Source of the DNA: Tritrichomonas musculus
Taxonomy: Eukaryota > Parabasalia > Tritrichomonadida > Tritrichomonadidae
DNA: 64,000 nucleotides
Direction of reading: 5' to 3'
Assembly (NCBI GenBank): GCA_039105265.1
Contig: JAPFFF010000007.1
Span: 6,346,769 to 6,410,768 of the forward strand
Shown here: piece after piece, positions 1 to 11,689 of the stretch
How the letters are laid out: each line of letters begins with the position of its first letter
How positions within the stretch are numbered: position 1 is the stretch's first letter
The notes under the pieces: generated by a model
What the model was told of the DNA's origin: nothing
Databases searched by the model: none
What the model saw: the letters and a program-made list of their open reading frames with translations, nothing else
Made by a program: the position numbers and the translations under genes

Positions 1-3000
1 TGTTCTTATTTTTGAAATATAAATTCGAAAAGAATGACTTTTCATATTTGTCGTATTTATCAATATAATTGTTTCCTTTTTCTTTGATATGAATATAAGG
101 TCCGTTATATTTACTATCAGTTATTAAAGGTTCCAAAAAAACATTTGCTAATTCAATAACAATATCTGTTTCATTTTTCATTTCTTTTTGGCCATTAATC
201 CCATTTAATTTATTTTGGTTTTCACGTGTTTCATTTTCTAATAAATACATGAATGTTGTTTTAATTTCCAAAAATAAAATTTTGTTTTGGCAAATGATTT
301 TATCAATAGATTCATTGATAAACTGTATTTCTTTTTCAAATGAGTAATTATTTGTTTGTTTCTGATAAATTTCATATTGCTCTTTTTCTTTTAAATAATT
401 GATCATTTGTTTTCTATAGTTTTCATTATACAATGTATATAAATTATCATTGAATATATCTATTTCTGTTTGCATCCATATTTTTCTCAAAGAATCTTTA
501 AGTATCTCTTTTTCATTTTCACAGATTTCATTTTTTTTAATTTTGGAAAGATATAAAATTATATCTTTTTGTAAAATTTCCATTGGAGTTGCTGGATTTA
601 AAACTTTGAATATATAATCAATTATTTCAAATTCTTTTGCTAATGATTGATTTACAATATTGTAAAATGATAAATATAAATAATTGTAAAGCAATTGTTC
701 TGTGTGTATTATTATATAATCGGTGTTATTTAAAGAGATTTTTTCACCAAATTTATTTTCAATATTATATTTACGAGCTTCCTGTTCTGTTAAAATATGT
801 GCTATTTGTGAAATTGAATTATTATTTATTGGAACATCAAAAGGTAATAAAGCACATAATCCATAATCTTCATGAGGAATATTAATACAATACTTTTTGA
901 TCAAATCTTTTGTTACTTTAATATCATTAGAACTCTCTTTATAATCCAAAAGATCACTATATTGTTTGATAATTATATTTTTCTGATCATCTGATAAATG
1001 AGTCATTAATTTTAAAACAGACGTTTCACGCCTTTCATGCATCATTAAATCAATATATTCTTTTGGCTTTGATGATTCTGAAACTATGCAAGTATTCATA
1101 TAATATTGGTCCATGAAACTGATGATTTTGGATATTATATTTGTATCATTTAGTTCTTCCATTTTTATTGGTGTAAGTTTCAGTTTTTCAATCAATTTGC
1201 CTAAAAAATGATAATTGACTTCTTTTTTATTTAATTCTGTTGGACAATTAATTTTATTAACTAATTTACATATTGTATTTTGACCTATTTTTTTTATAAG
1301 TTGTAAACATATATTTGATGGTATATTAAATGAATCGCATGATGATGGCACAATAAAAGATGTAACAATAACTGAATATTTGAGTATATCAATTATATTA
1401 TTTGAAACGCCAAATGAACGAATAAATGGATGTTTATATTTGACATAATTATTAACATTAGTTTTAATGATTCGTTGATCTAATAATGCCATGTCTTCAA
1501 TTTGATTTAATAATTCATCGTTAATTGGACTCTTGTCTATTAATTCATTGATATAATTAAATATAAAGCTATTAATTATGGATTGACGAATATTAATTAT
1601 TCTTTCAAATAATTCTTTTTCTTTCATAACAACTAAATCATTCATTCTTTTTTGTTCATAAGCCCGAGAAATAATTTTTTCAGCATTTTCTGCTAGTTCA
1701 TAAATTGAATCAGTTACATCATTTTTATTTTTGCCGCAATAATCTTTGATTTCTTCTATTGATTTATTGATTATTTCAATTGTTATTTGATTATTTAAAA
1801 AAATATTTAATAAATTTTGATATATATTCTTTGAATTTTGCTGTATTTCATTGATTAGTTTCAAAATTTTATACGTTTGATCATATTTCAACAAAATTTC
1901 AGTAAGTATTATTGATGATGGTATATCAGTTGTATTATTGTATAAATAATCAAAATCGTTTGAAATTTCATATTGTCTTAAATCTAAATTGAATGATTTA
2001 ATCATTTCATCATAAGGTGGTTGTATTTCTAAGTATTGAAGTATTTCAATGATATTTGAATACAATATTTTGTCTTTAATCAATGTATTATCGGGAATAC
2101 TTGGAAATGATAATGGCAAATTTTCAATAATTATTTTTTCTTTATGATCAGTTTCTAAAATACTTTGATCATTGTAAATTTTGATGCCTTTAAAAAGCAT
2201 ATCAATCATTTTTAAATATTCGCTTTTGGCTGTTGAATAACTTTTTATATCCTTTTTTGAAAAATTAAATAATTCTCTTGAAAAATCACCAATATCATAT
2301 TCTTCAGAATTTATGAAATGTAAAAATCCTTCTTTTGTTGTAAATTCTTTGTATTTGTTTTTGTTAATAAATAGCAAATCCCAAACTGATGGTTTAAATT
2401 TTAAGTTCCAAATGAAATCAGGAAGTATATTCTTTTTATTATTTGACAATAAATAGCCGCACAAAAGAAAAGTAATTATTCTCTCTGAAATTATTCCTTT
2501 GGTACTTGTATAATTTTTTGTTGAAAAAACAAAGCAAGCAAGATGTAACGTAGCTTTAAAAAGATTTTTTATGTCATCTTCTTGATCACAATCTTTTAAT
2601 TCCATGAATTTCATTTTGATGATTTCAGCATTAATTGAACCAAAATCCTTATCACTTAAATTTCCATTCAATAAATTGGTTTGTATTGTACTTAATATTT
2701 CGATTATAATATCATTGCTATCTTTTTGGGGAACAATAAAAGTGTCAGGAATAATATATTTTTGATCAAGAATATATTTAATTGTTTTCCCAATTGCTTT
2801 TTCTGGTGTTAAATTTGTATTAACAACCAAAGTTTTACAAATTTTCATCATTCTAATGATATCTCTAACGTGGTTTTTATCATTATTTGGAAAACACTTG
2901 GGCAAAAAATCTGCATAAATCGGAACATCAAAATACGATCTTGCAATTGTTGGTAAATCATTAATACTTGGATTTCCAATTTCTAATTCAATACATCGTG

Positions 3001-6000
3001 ATTTAAATGGAGTAGGTAATGTATTGGATGAATTATTTTTTCTTCCATCTGATGTCATAATTATTCTAAAGTTTGGTTTTATTTCTTTAACATTTTCCAT
3101 ATTTTCTTGTGGTATCATAGAATAAATGTATTCAGTTGTTCCTTTTGTAACCCTTATATAGTGCAATTCTTCTAAAAGTGAATTTAAAGTCTCTAATATG
3201 TCACTTGGACATAAATTAATAAAATCAAGAACAACCCAATCACCTTTTTCCATTGCTGTGATTAATGGAGAATCTCTATATTTAAATCCAAGTTGGATTG
3301 TTGATTTATCTAAAAACTTGTTCACTCTAGATGCTATTGAAGGAAATTCCATGATTTTTGGATTTGATTTCATTTCTTTCACAGTTTTTGTTATTTCTTC
3401 TTTTTTAGATAAAAGCATTAAATATTCACTTAAAATTGTTTCTTTATCTTCTGATAATGAGCTATTTTCTAATTCTTGGATAACACTCTTTTTTAATTTT
3501 GAAAGACATTTTGAATTATCTTTATAATCAGGTTCATATCTACCAATTATTTCAGAAAGATCACTTTCTGCGCTTAATTGAATAAGGTGTACCTTATGCT
3601 CTTCTCCATTAAAATATTTTTTAGCTGCATTTCGAATAATATATGATTTACCAGTCCCTGATTTTCCTTGGAGAATTATTCCTCTGTTTGTTTCTAGTGC
3701 TTCAATTAGCTGTTCCATTCCATTATTTTGTTGTTTCGTAAGTTTTTTGGACATTTTGACCTTATTAGTTTTATTTGAATATTTGTCCTTTTTATTATTA
3801 AATTCATCTTGCCAAGTTGTTATTTTAGATGAATAAACTAATTGGACAAAAGAAGCTATTTTTTCTTTTGGTATTTTGGATTCTTTATTTTTATTTTTGT
3901 AATTCTGGAACAATTCGGCCAATTTTATCATATCTCTAATTGTTACATCACTTGATTTTTCCATGCAAATTTTATGTACTTCAACAATAAAATCTAAACT
4001 ATTGTTATAATCTTCTAATATATCTTCAAATTGACATAAAATTGAAGAAATAATTTGTGAACTATCCCATTTTGAATAATTTGGCATCTTATAAACTATT
4101 GAACATGAATAGAATCCTTGAGGAAGTCCTATTCGATTTGGTGTTAATGCTGCTGGATTCATTGTAGCAAAAAGATTAAATTTTTTAATATAAACCTTTG
4201 TGTCTTTGGGGTGAACTACTTTAGTATCATAAGGAGCTTTAAAAACATTTAAAATTTGTGATAGTAGAGGTAATGAGGATAAATTAATTTCATCAAATAA
4301 ATAATTAACATTTTCACCTATATGTTCAAATAAATCTCCTTTTTTATATTCAAAACCTTTTTCGGTAGGTGCAATTTGTCCGATTAATTCTTCTGATGTT
4401 CTGCTTCTTGACATATTCATTGATTTTGTTTTAATGCCAATAGCATCTCCAAAATATTTTATTAGAGTTGATTTCGTTTGGCCAGGTGCTGATTCAACAA
4501 TTAGTGGAATATGTGTTGCAAGAGAAATAATGCAAAGGTCTAAAAGATAAGCCACACTTGGAACAAATACAATTGTTTTGAGATTTGTATCATCATAAAT
4601 ATCAACAAAAATTTTCACTCCAGTTCTTTTTGATCTTAATTCGTTAGTTCTCTTTGAATATTCGATCAGATCATTTAAATTATAAATTTTTTTGTTATCA
4701 AAAAATAGACTATCTATTTTTTGGTTTTCAATTATATTTTGAGCAGCTGTAATTCTCTCTTCGGGCGAATTAAAATTATTTAGCACCTCAGCTATCTTGA
4801 GCAAATTAATTGTTTTCATTGTGTCTGAATAATCATGTATTATGGTATCATAAATATCTAATAAGGAAACATCTACATATTGCATGATGTCCTCTTTTCT
4901 TATTGTCTGTATATATACTGATTGAACTCTTGAGAGAAAAGAATTAGAAAATTTATTATATCCATATTCTGAGCAAGTGAAAAATAAAGAATGTCGAGGA
5001 ACAAACTTGAGTCCTGGAATGTATTCGTTCAAATCAACAATATCATTTAATAAAATAATCATATTATCAATAATAGTACTTGATAATTGATCAATTCCTT
5101 TAATTAATACAATATTTCCCATCATTAATTCTCTAGTTACATATCCTAATTCAAAAAATGTTGCATACTCACAATCATTTTTAGCAATATCATATAGGTA
5201 TTTAAAATATGGCTTTAATTTTCCTTCCTCCATATCATCAATTATTTTTTGTATTTTTTGAAAAGAATCTGGTGATTTCAAATTTATGTCAGTTATTTTA
5301 TTACTAGTTGAAAAGTTCATTGACATATATTCTATTAGCAAATCGTATATATCACCATGACCAAATCTTCCAGAACCTATTTTGTTCTTTTTAAAAGAAA
5401 TGTTTCCTATTATGTCTCCAATAGAAGTTTCTCTGGTGGCAAAAAACACTTTAATATCTCCAAATAATGTTTTAAGAATTGTTTCTTTGAATGATGTTGG
5501 CCCAACCATAAGTATCGGTGATGAGCATGAAAAAATGTAAAAACTAGCATTTAATTTTTCTTTTGACATTATCTTTAATTTTTCTATATTATCAATTCCA
5601 ACTAAAGAACAGCTTAAGGGACCTCTGATTAATTGTTTATTTTCAATGTATATGTTTCCATTGATTTGTTTCTCAATTTGGGCATTATTAAATTTTATTT
5701 TATTGTTCAAGTTTGATAACAAACTCATTTTACTATTATTATACAGAACATTTTGAAATAGAGCAAATAAGCTAATTGCTTGTTCTGTAGGTGATCCAGG
5801 TAAACATAATCTGTCTACAGATGATAGAATTCGTATAAACATTCTAAACGACAAATCAAATAAATCTTTGTCATTCATGCATGATGTAAAACATGTAATT
5901 AGGTCACTAATAAGGTCAGGTCTATTTATTTTCAAATCAGGATATAATGCTTCACAAATTTTAAAATAATCATTTTGAGTTGGCGTTGGAATCTTTTGGA

Positions 6001-8128
6001 TTTCAAAATACTTTTTAACGTGGCGAGGAATGTCATTTGTATCATCGCCATCAACAGTTGCTAAGCAACAAAAACCTTTGGATATTTTGTAATTTGATAC
6101 ATCATATCCTGGAATTATTACTTCTCTTTCATTATCGATTAAATGATTTAGTATTGCTTCTATACATGAAAAAGCATGTTTTGAAAGTTTATCGATATTT
6201 TTTAGTATGACAGCTTCACCATTAACTGCTGCTTGAAGTAAAGGGCCAATTTGAAAAATTAATCGTCCTTCATAAACATATTTCCCTATCAAATAATCAA
6301 TTGAAATTTCAGAAGTGCAATAAACGATATGAATTTGTGCAGGATCTTTGAACTTTTCATTTAGCATAAGATGGATTCCTGTATTTCTTCCATATCCACT
6401 TTCAGATAATATGCAAAGAGGAATACTTTTTTGAATTGAAGCTTTTGTTAATTTATAGACTGAAGAAATTTGAGATGTATTTGCAATATTGGATTTTTGG
6501 CAATATGATTCAATTTCTGGAATTGGGATTGAGGTTGGAAATGACTTCGATTTAATATTAATTGGAATCTCTTTAGGAAAATTAAAATGATTTGAAATTT
6601 CTTGTTTATCATGGATCACAACATGTATAAATCGATTTTTAAATGCTGTACTTAACTTATTTGGTATATTAGAGTGAAGTGTAACTATTATTCTAAAGGA
6701 TGGATTTGCATTTTTGATTCTATCCGATACTTTGTTTAGATCATATAGAAAATTGCTTTCAGTAATATCATTAAAAGACTCCATAACTTTAGTATTTCCA
6801 TTTTCTGCTTCATTTATGATAACAACTCTTCCTTCTTCCATTCCTCTATATATAACACCTTTTAATGTTTTTAATTTTATTTTGGTTTGTTTATTTGAAT
6901 CATCAGAAAGGGGAACTGAAAATTCTGTGAGATCTGATTCATGAATTTCATTTGTCATTGTTATTATTAAAGGCTTTAATCTTGGATTATATTGCTTTGC
7001 TAGGGCTTCTGCAAAATATTTTGTTCCAGAACTATATTCAGATTCAATTATAATATTAAAGCCCGAGTGCAGGCAATCTAAGCATAATTGCCCATATATT
7101 AATCTATTATCAGTAGGAATAAAACCAATTATATTAGTAAATGGATTAGTATCTCTTTTATAAGTTAATAAAGGTTCACCAGCTCTTGTTCTATATAAAA
7201 TATCTATAATTTTTTCTGTGTCATAACCTTTGTTGATTAAAATGCTTGCTTTGTCAAAATCTCTCAAAGTATACATATTTTTGCATTTTGGTCCATCTTT
7301 TCCTGTGTATTTTTTGTGCGTTTCAACTATTTTTTGAATATCATTTTTTACATTATCTTTTTTGCATTTATTGAAAAGGATATTTTTCATTTCATCATTA
7401 GAGAAATTTTCAAATTCTAAGATATGAAATTTATCGTTGAATTCTTCAGAAAGTACATATCTGGAATATTCTTCGTTATTAGGATTAGTTGTGCATACAA
7501 GAAAGAAATTTTCATTCATATTGATTTCTCTTGTTCCCCCAATTTCTTGAAGAGTAAGTTTGCCTGTATCAATTGCTATTTCAATTGCTTGCAATGCTGA
7601 TGGATGGGCCAATGAATATTCATCAAGAAGTAGCCACATTCCTTTCTCAAAAGCTTCTGTAAAATCGCCTTTTTTGAATACAAATTTATTTAAATTTTCA
7701 TCATAAACAATTTGCCCATTTAAATCATCTCTTGTTGTATTTTCTGAAAGATTTTTTCGTTTATATTTGACCTTTCTATTTTGTATATTTGGTATATTAA
7801 TATTTTCGAATATTTTTGCAGCAGCTTGAACGCTAAATGTTTTCCCGCTTGAAGTTGGACCGATAATTAATAAAAATATACGTGATATGGCAGCTAGAAT
7901 TATCTGTGCAATTTTGATTTTGGCTTCATCAGTATCTACAAATCCTAGATCTAAAGCTTTTTTGTAATTGACCACCTGTCCTAATATCTCATTGATGGAA
8001 TCTGTGGTGAAAACTGGTTCTTTGCAAAAGTTTTTTATTTTATTGCAATCTAAACTTTCTCTTTTTTCAAATGCTCTATTTTGTCCATATAAATTTGTGT
8101 CTGGAGAAGACACTTTATTATATTCATT
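1..8128 (-). CDS. Midasin-like giant AAA+ ATPase (host gene, 3' end outside window)
   Basis: The minus strand is open from an ATG at 8128 to the window edge, at least 2709 codons without an intron. Six AAA+ units can be seen in a row. P-loop or P-loop-like sites lie near residues 90 (GPTSSGKT), 359, 568, 873 (GPTSFKET), 1207 (ESAPGQTKST) and 1483 (GKSGTGKS). Walker B-like sites include WLLLDE near 165, YLFDEINLSS near 1273 and GDWVVLDFINLCPSDILE near 1632, the last very like midasin. A long helical, Lys/Asn-rich linker follows. Midasin (Rea1/MDN1) is the nuclear ATPase that strips assembly factors from pre-60S ribosomes; six AAA+ units in one chain point to it or a close relative. Units 2-4 have degenerate P-loops. 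A trichomonad initiator-like TCATTT lies upstream near 8165, but the first ATG after it (8150) opens another frame that ends after 24 codons. The start at 8128 is therefore my choice, not certain. Confidence 0.75.
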
Positions 8129-8548
8129 AACTGATTGATCTGTATTCATTCGTAAATAAAAATGAAATGATTTATTATGCCAAATTTTAAACTTAAAAAT
8201 ATTATCAATACATTAAAAAATTTTCCATTTTCATTATCAATCGAAATTCAATTGAAAACGGAAAATAATAAAATAAGACAAATCTTTTTCTATTTTTTAT
8301 TGGGGTTTTTCTTAATTAAAAAAAGTTTAAGATTCAATTTGCTCATAATAATGAGGAAAAAAGAGTCTTTTTTTAATAAATTCAAAACAAGAATTATTTA
8401 TGCCCAATGTAGAGTTGCGGACGCAGGCTTCACTTAAATTTTGAATTATTAAAATATTTATATCTTTTGAAATATAAGAATATATACTTTTTATTAAAAA
8501 ATATATTTAAATTTCTAATTATTTATTAGAGAGATAATAAAAATTTAT
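8129..8548. other. AT-rich upstream region of the midasin-like gene
   Basis: This gap holds the promoter side of the giant ATPase gene, with TCATTT (minus strand) near 8165 as a possible initiator. A plus-strand open stretch of 86 codons (8177-8437) has no recognisable domain and Phe/Lys/Asn-rich composition typical of random AT-rich DNA. I do not call it a gene. No RNA gene is visible. Confidence 0.4.
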
Positions 8549-8799
8549 TTAAGGTACAAATCCAGTACGTTTAGTAACCGCAATTTTTTTTTGACATTCT
8601 CAAAGAATTCAATGACATGTTAAATAAAAAACGATTATTTTCATCCATTTCATATAACATGTCATGATGCTTATTTAAATTGTAAAATAAGTGTCAAAAA
8701 CAAACCTAGTCAATTTAAACTTTTTCAGAGACATGCAACTATTCAAATAATAAACGTTCTCCTATTCAAAAAATAACGTACTGGATTTGTACCTTAAAC
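8549..8799. mobile_element. TTAA-flanked MITE, about 243 bp
   Basis: Inverted termini of about 19 bp (GGTACAAATCCAGTACGTT at 8553 and its complement ending at 8795) enclose non-coding AT-rich DNA. Both ends are bordered by TTAA (8549-8552 and 8796-8799), the target duplication known for piggyBac-type transposons. No transposase is encoded, so it would be a non-autonomous element. Because TTAA is its own complement, the exact tip could be shifted by a few bases. Confidence 0.7.
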
Positions 8800-8805
8800 T
8801 GGATT

Positions 8806-8903
8806 CCAAAAACTGGACCTCTCAATTTATTTGTGGGAAATTCAAAATATTATTTTTTAATTTGATAATATTATTTTCTATTTCAGAGGTCCAGTTTTTG
8901 GAA
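8806..8903. repeat. 98-bp palindromic element
   Basis: The left arm TTCCAAAAACTGGACCTCT at 8806-8824 pairs with AGAGGTCCAGTTTTTGGAA at 8885-8903, with an AT-rich middle. A third copy of the arm, in the right-arm orientation, lies at 28145-28168 beyond Maverick 1. Either this is a mini-element of its own, or 8806 and 28168 are the outer ends of a roughly 1-kb element that held the small host gene before Maverick 1 landed in it. Confidence 0.6.
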
Positions 8904-9008
8904 CTTTCAAAAATTAAATATATATTGAAAAATTGAATAGTTTTTATATAAAAAAATTCAATATATTTGAATTGTGAAAGAAAATTGAATAAAAAATAGA
9001 AATAAAAT

Positions 9009-9487
9009 TAATATGGATTCATTATTTCATCATCGGTACAATTCTCTTCTTCTTCCTCTTCTTCCTCTTCTTCCACTTCATCCTCTTCTTCTTCTTCTTT
9101 AAATTCTTCTTCCTCTTCTTCTTCTTCTTCTTCAAATTCTACATATTCTTCTGATTCATTTGATTGAAAGTATCTATGCTGCGAAATGGTGGTGAATTAT
9201 TCATCTGATTCACTTGATTGAAAGTATCTATGCTGCGAAATGGTGGTGAATTATTCATCTGATTCACTTGATTAAAAGTATTCACGCTTCGAAATGGTGG
9301 TGAATTATTCATCTGATTCACTTGATTAAAAGTATTCACGCTGCGAATTGGTGGTGAATTATTCATCTGATTCACTTGATTAAAAGTATTCACGCTGCGA
9401 ATTGATGGTGAAATGGGAGCTTGATTTAAAGTTGATGACAAATAAATTTGACAAATTTGATTCGATTGTTGTAAATTCTGTATTGAT
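9009..9487 (-). pseudogene. 3' half of a low-complexity host gene split by Maverick 1
   Basis: Read on the minus strand from the element edge, this codes an Asn/Gln-rich stretch, then four to five copies of an 18-residue unit (SIDTFNQVNQMNNSPPFR and variants), ending at a stop near 9139. A strongly acidic Glu/Asp run (to a stop at 9009) follows in another frame, so the original 3' end may have shifted or the acidic run may be non-coding. The frame joins that of the 5' half at 27818-28070 when one TTGAT target copy is counted, which shows both are one host gene cut by the insertion. Function is unknown; no domain is visible. Confidence 0.6.
9163..9415. repeat. 54-bp tandem repeat inside the split host gene
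   Basis: Four to five head-to-tail copies of a 54-bp unit, each with the core GTGGTGAATTATTCATCTGA, differ by a few substitutions. The period is a multiple of three, and the repeats keep the 18-residue coding unit in frame. Confidence 0.85.
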
Positions 9488-10181
9488 AGTAGAATAGTTA
9501 AGGAGGGCTCCGCTAAAAATAGCTCCACCCATCCTTAACAGGTCCTCCAGAGTACTCCAGAGAGGTTCAACACCTTCCCAGACCCCTCCTGGAACATATA
9601 TGATGACCTCTATAACTATATAGCTACAGAGCTTTGTAAACACTCTTCCACGGGCTCTAAAACCACGAAAAAACCCTATCTGGGACCCTCTAGAAACACT
9701 ACTTCTGACCCCTTCCAGAGTACTCCAGAACCCCTGTTTTTCGCTATTCTAGGACCCTCTAGAACATATATGATGACCTCTATAACTATATAGCTACAGA
9801 GCTTTGTAAACGAACTCACTAATGAATTGTTTGTAAACGAACTCACTAATGAATTGTTTGTAAACGAACTCACTAATGAATTGTTTGTAAACGAACTCAC
9901 TAATGAATTGTTTGTAAACGAACTCACTAATGAATTGTTTGTAAACGAACTCACTAATGAATTGTTTGTAAACGAAATCTCTATAAATAACCTCAAACGT
10001 AATTTAAATGATTTTTTTTCTACCCTAAATGTCTATCGAATCAATCATCGATGGATTCTATGACTATGTAGATGACATTAACCGTATTCAGTCCGTCGAC
10101 GATATCCTCGAATATCTTCATGAATACCTAGACTCAGTAGATATCGTTAGGGATTTCAACGTATGCAACGTCATCGATTAC
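9488..10181 (+). repeat. Left terminal inverted repeat of Maverick 1 (694 bp)
   Basis: It matches 27151-27817 in reverse complement. It contains a tip hairpin (arms GTTAAGGA 9497-9504 and TCCTTAAC 9532-9539), two copies of a block around TATATGATGACCTCTATAAC (about 9593 and 9761), a 27-bp tandem repeat and the start of a small gene. The match stops after CATCGATTAC at 10181. Confidence 0.92.
9806..9967 (+). repeat. 27-bp tandem repeat, six units
   Basis: Six perfect head-to-tail units starting at 9806, 9833, 9860, 9887, 9914 and 9941, then a partial one. The core is CGAACTCACTAATGAATTG. The period is a multiple of three, so both strands stay open (FVNELTNEL on plus); I regard that as a side effect of the repeat, not as coding. 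Confidence 0.95.
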
Positions 10182-10205
10182 TCTTCAAAAACGACCTCTA
10201 AATAA
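10029..10205 (+). CDS. Small acidic TIR-encoded protein, left copy (58 aa)
   Basis: An ATG in the box CCTAAATG opens 58 codons rich in Asp, Ile and Tyr (begins MSIESIIDGFYDYVDDINRI). The first 50 or so codons lie in the TIR and are the same in the right copy; the last few lie outside and differ. No known domain. It sits directly behind the 27-bp repeat array, which may hold its promoter. It could be a real early gene duplicated by the TIR or a chance frame; conservation at both ends is forced by the TIR and so is not proof. Confidence 0.45.
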   Translation: MSIESIIDGFYDYVDDINRIQSVDDILEYLHEYLDSVDIVRDFNVCNVIDYSSKTTSK

Positions 10206-10254
10206 AGATTTTATTTTTCTCATCCAAAGCTTAGCTTTATTTTTCATAAATTAA

Positions 10255-11679
10255 ATGAGTTACAGAAGAGATGTGCAGGTTAATGATCAAGTGCATTTAC
10301 CATTGGAAACTACTTATAATTCATCAATTGACGGAGTTGTAGATGAAGTATACTCTAACAGAATTAATTTTAAGTATCCTCCTGAATGGAACACATCTAA
10401 TGTTAATGAAAAAATAATTGGTATTCGAAATATTAATATAAAGCGTAAACACAAAACACTGAATTTTATATTATACGTGCGAAAATATAAAAAAGAAACG
10501 TTCGATGAGGGGTTCACTGAGAGTAAAGTCGTTTACTTGATTGATCTAATAGATTGTATATTAGATGATCTTCCTGATGTGTTTTGGAATTATATTAATC
10601 ATCCTACGAAGAGAAGTTTAAAAGAAGAAATCAATGAAAAATCTCAAAATACATATCATAAATACTATTATCGATTAGATCGTATTGAGAAAATTGATGT
10701 AATGAAGTCTGTATTAAAATATAATGAGTTGTATATGTTTATGAGATATGCATTAGAATCTAAAGAAATAGAAGATATTAATAATGAATTGAATAATAGT
10801 AAAGGTATTGAAAATCAAATAGAGATTCGTTTAGCGAATATGAAAGCTGATGAAATTAATGTGTTTCGTATTCCTATTAACATAACGATTGATGAAAATG
10901 ATACATGGAATGATATTCGAAATAAGTTAATAAAATGCGTTAATAGAATGAGTTTATATAATTATATGCATGATGAAATATTTAAATATTATATTGAATC
11001 TCCCGATGAACTTATAGATAAAATAAATCGCTTAAATAGTATTCGTGATGATTATGATTTAATGCTATGGTGGTTTAAAGATATAATTGGATATGATATA
11101 CCTTTCTATATCACTAGTGAAGATGTTAATATATTCAATTACAGTTATAAACAAATGAAGCAATTAGTATTCGAGAAGTCTGATGATGATTACTACTGTG
11201 ATTATTTGATTACTCCTAATAATGATGAATCATATAATAGTGCATATAAATGGAATAATGATGAAACCGATTATGGGTATCCATATTTATTTAATGAGGG
11301 TGATGTATCATTTGATAGTAAGTGTTTTGTATTCGATTTAGATACACGAAATTTTCTTAATATCGGATCTAGTAAAAATCAAAATCCGACTGAGTATATA
11401 TGTAAATATCATCGAAATCTATACTTTCATAACATCAGAACCGATATAGATTGTAGAATCGCTGCGTCATTCGCGAGTCAATCGAATCATAATATCATAG
11501 GTAAAACTAACGAGACATTCGAAAACATTAAATATTATAAGATTAATGATAACGGTGATTCGTTTTGGATTGAGTGTTACGATAACGATGATATCAATAT
11601 CCCGATTAATTTTAACGATGATGTTGTTCTTACAATGGATTTAGTGTTCTTGCAGAATCGGAAACTACTGTATTCTTAA
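10255..11679 (+). CDS. Maverick end gene, 474 aa, possible virion protein
   Basis: This first long gene inside the left TIR has relatives in the same place in D (43878-44929), C (60828-61921) and element 4 (63928 on). Shared features are an N-terminal block with a PPEWNTSN / FPQEWCTSN-type motif followed by IIGIRNI, and a C-terminal block with the pattern FWIE(L/C)Y...IP and a closing (R/K)KLLY or (R/K)MLY. The middle is charged and variable. I do not recognise a named domain. Its fixed place beside integrase and ATPase suggests a structural or packaging role; a jelly-roll vertex protein is possible but unproven. It starts at TTAAATGAG and is followed by the integrase gene after 10 nt. Confidence 0.75.
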   Translation: MSYRRDVQVNDQVHLPLETTYNSSIDGVVDEVYSNRINFKYPPEWNTSNVNEKIIGIRNINIKRKHKTLNFILYVRKYKKETFDEGFTESKVVYLIDLIDCILDDLPDVFWNYINHPTKRSLKEEINEKSQNTYHKYYYRLDRIEKIDVMKSVLKYNELYMFMRYALESKEIEDINNELNNSKGIENQIEIRLANMKADEINVFRIPINITIDENDTWNDIRNKLIKCVNRMSLYNYMHDEIFKYYIESPDELIDKINRLNSIRDDYDLMLWWFKDIIGYDIPFYITSEDVNIFNYSYKQMKQLVFEKSDDDYYCDYLITPNNDESYNSAYKWNNDETDYGYPYLFNEGDVSFDSKCFVFDLDTRNFLNIGSSKNQNPTEYICKYHRNLYFHNIRTDIDCRIAASFASQSNHNIIGKTNETFENIKYYKINDNGDSFWIECYDNDDINIPINFNDDVVLTMDLVFLQNRKLLYS

Positions 11680-11689
11680 TGTTATATAA

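Noticed and set aside
1-8128. Dynein heavy chain as identity of the six-AAA+ gene
   Set aside because: The Walker B text WVVLDFINLCPSDILE and spacing fit midasin better, and no dynein linker or stalk motifs were seen.
8177-8437. 86-codon open stretch upstream of the midasin-like gene
   Set aside because: AT-driven Phe/Lys/Ile composition, no start signal and no domain.
9806-9967. CRISPR-like or coding repeat
   Set aside because: Units are head-to-tail without spacers; open frames on both strands follow from the 27-bp period.
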